Shown: positions 60,971-64,000 of the stretch, in pieces
Layout of the letters: every line of letters begins with the position of its first letter
How positions within the stretch are numbered: position 1 is the first letter of the stretch
Source: JANOBD01 sp031411495
Lineage (GTDB): Bacteria; Planctomycetota; Phycisphaerae; Tepidisphaerales; Tepidisphaeraceae
DNA: 64,000 nt
Assembly: GCA_031411495.1 (NCBI GenBank)
Contig: JANOBD010000172.1
Location: 35,838 to 99,837 of the forward strand
Direction of reading: 5' to 3'
Position numbers and translations under genes: made by a program
Notes under the pieces: model-generated
Seen by the model: the letters and a program-made list of their open reading frames with translations, nothing else
Databases searched by the model: none
What the model was told of the DNA's origin: nothing

Positions 60971-62008
60971 TCACGCGAGGGCGGACGGGAAGAGCGGTTC
61001 ATAGGGTTCATCGATCGGCGGCTTCTCGAGCTGGATGAGAACCGCGGCGACGCCGGTATCTTCGAACGTTCCCGACGGGAGCGCAATTCCATCCGGGTTG
61101 GGGCTCGATTCATCCACCAGGGCGCGGAACGTCTGCGCGAGTCGGTCGGTGCGATTGAGGGCGCCACTCGAGACGATCGCGACCAGGCGACCGCCCGGGC
61201 GCAGGTGATTTTCGTAGGCGTGCAGGACGTGGCGGATGTCGGTCGCCTTCTCAAAGGGCGGATTCATCAGCACGACGTCGTAGCAGGCGGATGTGTTGCC
61301 CTTGGCGTCCAGGGCGCGATAGCCGGCGAAGTCCTCGCCGACGATCTCGAAGGGGATCAGCCGGCGCTTCTGGTCGAGCAGCCTGCGGAGCACGTCGAAG
61401 AACTCGCAGACATCCACATCGCAATCGGGCTGGGCAGCGTAGGCGGCATCGATCAGCCGGCCGGAGCCGGCGGAGGGTTCGAGGACGCGCTCGAAGGGCT
61501 GAATGTCGGCGAGCGTGGCCATGCGCGCGGCGATGCTGGGCGGCGTGGGAAAGAATCCGGGGATGTTGGAGAGTCGGGCATCGGCTTCCAGGGCGTCGAT
61601 CTTGCGAGCGATCGCATCGGTTGATTGCTCGGGGGTGGCGACTCGTGGGGAATCGAGCAGGGACTGCAGGGCAATGCCGGCGGGGCTCTGGTCGGCGTAG
61701 TGGTCGAGGGGGCAGATGTCGTAATAGCCGCGGTGATCCAGGCCCTTGTGCACCAGGGGCGCGACCTGCGCGGGCGTGGCCAGGTGGGCGAGCTCGGGAG
61801 GGCAATCGCCTTGCTCGATGGCATCGGCGAGGGCGAGCAGGGCCAGGCGGGCGCGCTCGAGGTTGTCGGCTTCCCAGAGTCGATGGCGGTACTGCTTGTT
61901 GCGCTTGGGCGTGAGATTCTGCGTCATCGGCCGGCGCTCGTGTTCGATCTTGAGGACGAGCCGCTCGGCGGCGGCCCGGAACTTATGGATGCGGGCATCG
62001 TGTTGCAT
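60971..62008 (-). CDS. N6-adenine-specific DNA methyltransferase
   Basis: 345 residues. Motif I is VLEPSAGSGRLIDAAY (near 170-185) and motif IV is VVLMNPPFEK, the NPPF form of N6-adenine (or N4-cytosine) methylases. An N-terminal helical part of about 130 residues holds GYYDICPLDHYAD and may read the target. No restriction endonuclease gene is adjacent, so it is an orphan methylase, as is usual in phages. The start MQHDARIHK (62008) was preferred to in-frame codons upstream, since a motif copy lies in that spacer. Confidence 0.88.
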   Translation of the reverse strand: MQHDARIHKFRAAAERLVLKIEHERRPMTQNLTPKRNKQYRHRLWEADNLERARLALLALADAIEQGDCPPELAHLATPAQVAPLVHKGLDHRGYYDICPLDHYADQSPAGIALQSLLDSPRVATPEQSTDAIARKIDALEADARLSNIPGFFPTPPSIAARMATLADIQPFERVLEPSAGSGRLIDAAYAAQPDCDVDVCEFFDVLRRLLDQKRRLIPFEIVGEDFAGYRALDAKGNTSACYDVVLMNPPFEKATDIRHVLHAYENHLRPGGRLVAIVSSGALNRTDRLAQTFRALVDESSPNPDGIALPSGTFEDTGVAAVLIQLEKPPIDEPYEPLFPSALA

Positions 62009-62122
62009 GACGAACGTCCTGTGAGTGGGGTTGATTGGTCGGGGATGAGCCTTCGCACGCGCGAGGGCTCGAAAGCGATCGGCGCGCATCACCTGCGCGG
62101 CGATCGTTGGGCAATCCGCGCA

Positions 62123-63613
62123 TCAGTTGAGGGTGACGGCCATCCCGAGCACTTGCCCGAGCCACTTCTCGAGCTTCTCGCGCCCGGCGCAGGCCAGGAG
62201 GGCGGCGCGGGCGTTGGAGGCTTCGGGGCTGGTCTGCTTGATGATGCACCAGGCGAGTTTCCGGCGCATCGCATCGGTGCCGCGCTTTTGGTGCGATTCG
62301 AAGGCGGTCTGCGTGTCGGCGTGGCCGAGCTGGACCGATGCGGCCAGGGACAGGGCGCGCTCCAGCCACTGTTTGGGCGTCAGCTTGGGCTCTGCCACCA
62401 GCAGGGCGCGCTGATGTGCTGCGGCCGCGGCGGCCAGGTTGATGGTGAAGAGCTTGTAATGCGAGTCGGCGCCGCGAATGTGCAGCTCGCCGCCTTCGAC
62501 GGCCAGCGACATCGTGTCGTCATTCGAGAGGGCGAGGATCTTCAGCGGCAGGTCGATGAGCATGGCGAACTCGCCGGGTTGATCGATCTGGCATTCCTTG
62601 ATGTCGATGAACGGGGCGGCAGGGTAGTCCAGGGACGAGACGCGCAGGACTTCGCCGATGGACTGGAAGCGGATCCGCTTCTCGTGGATGAACTTCCTGC
62701 GGTTGTCGGGGTTGGTACGGACCGAGTCAGGCGTGGTCTGTTTCATCGATCGCAGGGCATCCAGGAGGGACTGGACGTTGACGATGAACTTGCCACTGCC
62801 GAGAGGGGAGGCGGGTTGATTGGTCGGGGGTGTGACGGCGGGCTCGGGCTCGGGTGAGGGATTGACGGCACCGGGTTGATGGGTCGGGGGCCCAGCTTGA
62901 TTGGTCGGCGGGGTCGATTCACATGGCGCGGCAAACTTGCCCGGGAACGGGTCGCGCTTCTGGTTGTCCATCGCCCAGGTGATGGCGGCAGACGTGGTGG
63001 CGAAGTAGCCGGCAACGGTGCCTTGGATGATGGACGTGAGCGCGTGGTTGGGGCTGGTCCGCTCGATTTGATCGCGGCCGTTTGAATCTCGCGTCAATTG
63101 GTAGGTGTAGCCGTTCGCGCCCTTGGACTTGCGGCGGGCGGTGAGCTCGTTGGCGAAGTGCTCGAGCGCCCGCCCGTATTCATCGTCGGCGGCTTGATTG
63201 GTCGGCGGGGCGGGTTGATTGGTCGCGGGGGTCGACTCGCGCGGGGAGTCGACGACGATCGTATCGGGCAGCTCGCGCATGCCGAACGCGTCGGCAATCT
63301 CCGCGGCAACGGTGACGGTCGGTTGATTGCTCGGGGGCTCGGGCTCGCGCGAGACGGGCGCGGCGGAGTCGATCGCGTTGCAGAGTGCCAGGGCGGAGAT
63401 GAACCGCGGATCGTGCCGGCCGATGGCGCGGAATCGGGCGCGAACGTAGCGCGCGTGCGGACCTTCAAGGTAGGGCATCGCCTCGAGATTGCGCCCGGCG
63501 CGGACGCGCTGGCAGGCTTTGCGATAGTCGTAGTATGCGTGACGCCAGGCCCAGACCTGATCGTTCGCGGGGCGCTTGACGGGTTTCAGGGTCGAACCTT
63601 GTCCGGTGCTCAT
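62123..63613 (-). CDS. Multidomain protein with PPTNQ linkers and a possible sliding-clamp-like domain
   Basis: 496 residues. The N-terminal helical part (VWAWRHAYYDYRKACQRV) is followed by linkers PPSNQP, ATNQPAPPTNQ, PPTNQAGPPTHQPG and PPTNQPAS that separate folded segments. Residues about 265-400 (FIVNVQSLLDALRSM, then GEFAMLIDLPLKILALSND and MSLAVEGGELHIRG) follow the order and spacing of one DnaN (beta-clamp) domain. The C-terminal part (KLTPKQWLERALSLAASVQL) is helical. Every linker is encoded by copies of the 13-base DNA motif. AAGGAT precedes the ATG. The clamp assignment is tentative. Confidence 0.6.
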   Translation of the reverse strand: MSTGQGSTLKPVKRPANDQVWAWRHAYYDYRKACQRVRAGRNLEAMPYLEGPHARYVRARFRAIGRHDPRFISALALCNAIDSAAPVSREPEPPSNQPTVTVAAEIADAFGMRELPDTIVVDSPRESTPATNQPAPPTNQAADDEYGRALEHFANELTARRKSKGANGYTYQLTRDSNGRDQIERTSPNHALTSIIQGTVAGYFATTSAAITWAMDNQKRDPFPGKFAAPCESTPPTNQAGPPTHQPGAVNPSPEPEPAVTPPTNQPASPLGSGKFIVNVQSLLDALRSMKQTTPDSVRTNPDNRRKFIHEKRIRFQSIGEVLRVSSLDYPAAPFIDIKECQIDQPGEFAMLIDLPLKILALSNDDTMSLAVEGGELHIRGADSHYKLFTINLAAAAAAHQRALLVAEPKLTPKQWLERALSLAASVQLGHADTQTAFESHQKRGTDAMRRKLAWCIIKQTSPEASNARAALLACAGREKLEKWLGQVLGMAVTLN

Positions 63614-63715
63614 GATGATCCTTTGCCGACGATGTCGGCGTGAAAGAACGTGAAGCGCCCGACCAACGGGCGCAAAGCACCTGCAGCGCGTTGCCGGCGC
63701 GGCAGGCGCTGGCGG

Positions 63716-64000
63716 TCAGTCTTCGTCGGGCAGGAGAATGGTCAGCACGATCTCGCCCGCATCGCCGGGCCCGGCAATGCATTTTAGATCGATCTCACGC
63801 CAGCCATCGGGCGCGCGGACCGTGCAGGCGAACATCAGGGCGCTTTGTCCTTTGAGGCGCGCGCCCTGCCGGCGGACGGTCTGCACGTACGCGCAGAGGA
63901 TCCGGCGGACGTGGTCGCGATGATGCTCGCCGGGCCCGTGCTTCGCTTTGATCGCGCTATCGGTGGCGTCGTCATCGATCGGGCAGACCGCCAGGGCGAA
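63716..64000 (-). CDS. Partial protein, 5' end beyond the window
   Basis: 94 codons to a TGA, open to the right edge. The visible part includes CPIDDDATDSAIKAKHGPGE, VRRILCAYVQTVRRQG and CTVRAPDGWREIDLK, ending LLPDED. Composition and direction fit the leftward phage-like gene series; the next gene starts about 100 bases downstream. No family recognised from this fragment. Confidence 0.6.
   Translation of the reverse strand, partial: FALAVCPIDDDATDSAIKAKHGPGEHHRDHVRRILCAYVQTVRRQGARLKGQSALMFACTVRAPDGWREIDLKCIAGPGDAGEIVLTILLPDED

Larger units (their letters stand above)
58871..63334 (+). repeat. Dispersed 13-base motif gttgattggtcgg, at least 13 same-strand copies
   Basis: Copies with at most two mismatches start at 58871, 59337, 59832, 60894, 60948, 61620, 62030, 62815, 62875, 62896, 63193, 63214 and 63322; those at 58871, 60948, 62030 and 62815 are perfect. 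All have the same orientation. Within genes they encode T-N-Q in one frame and D-Q-S (or E-Q-S) in another; the copies at 60948 and 62030 lie between genes. I saw no such cluster in the first 52 kb. Confidence 0.85.
52397..64000. mobile_element. Putative integrated phage-like element, right end beyond the window
   Basis: From the tRNA-Arg gene to the window end, no housekeeping gene is seen. Instead there are short, overlapping genes: replication-type winged helix, DUF5131, double HTH, ASCH, Mom-like, adenine methylase and possible clamp-like. Several gene pairs overlap by 4-13 bases. Integration at a tRNA is typical, but no integrase, structural genes or second copy of the tRNA 3' end occur in the window, so the type and right limit are unknown. 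Confidence 0.6.

Noticed and set aside
58871..63334. The ccgaccaatcaac repeats as a CRISPR-like or protein-only repeat
   Set aside because: Spacing is irregular, which excludes a CRISPR array. Occurrence in two frames and between genes excludes a simple protein repeat.
1..64000. CRISPR array, rRNA operon or insertion sequence
   Set aside because: No regularly spaced identical repeats, no rRNA sequence and no transposase-type protein were seen.

Overview
The window is GC-rich chromosomal DNA from a member of the Planctomycetota, most likely class Phycisphaerae. The signs are a secreted protein whose export region carries the LEPRRLLA motif, a PEP-CTERM protein, a MAKMF-type helix-turn-helix membrane protein of planctomycete style, and a SufS-SufE fusion. 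This placement is inferred from family resemblance; there is no rRNA gene in the window.

Layout. 1-9.6 kb: an oxidoreductase, metG, a TlyA-like methylase lacking its S4 domain, two glycosyltransferases (GT39-like and GT9), a very large signal peptidase I and a sugar-nucleotide epimerase. 9.6-15.2 kb: a leftward series of small secreted or membrane proteins, an EamA transporter, a SET-domain protein, a 28-residue membrane peptide and a YhcH-type protein. 15.3-19.3 kb: a flavin-reductase-fold protein, a zinc-ribbon membrane protein, a GH43-like enzyme and an aldo/keto reductase. 19.4-26.9 kb: a leftward SUF iron-sulfur operon, sufB - 67-aa membrane protein - sufC - sufD - alcohol dehydrogenase - sufS/E fusion - sufT, with an A-type carrier at 30.5 kb. 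27.0-30.4 kb: two tandem paralogous phosphodiester-glycosidase proteins. 31.0-36.1 kb: phoH - 7TMR-HD - ybeY - corC, linked by three 4-base overlaps. 37-45.9 kb: cdsA, hisC, hisB, a lone Flp pilin, lysC, a nuclease, a lactonase and a dockerin-like surface protein. 46-52.3 kb: an RRM protein, a secretin-like protein, a phosphoesterase, yidC and mnmE.

A tRNA-Arg(UCU) gene at 52.3 kb marks a sharp change. From there to the window end the genes are short, overlapping and phage-like: a replication-type winged-helix protein, a DUF5131 (Gp37/Gp68) protein, a double-HTH regulator, an ASCH protein, a Mom-like DNA-modification enzyme, an N6-adenine methylase and a protein with a possible sliding-clamp-like domain. 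I read this as an integrated phage or related element using the tRNA as its target, but no integrase or second att site lies in the window.

The most unusual signals are at DNA level. First, a 13-base motif recurs at least 13 times, always in the same orientation, across 4.5 kb of the element, in two reading frames and in spacers. Second, a palindromic element is inserted in frame inside the GT39-like gene. Third, inverted-repeat elements built of degenerate 8-base units sit between hisC and hisB and between several suf genes. Fourth, two 19-base palindromes 21 bases apart stand upstream of the RRM gene.
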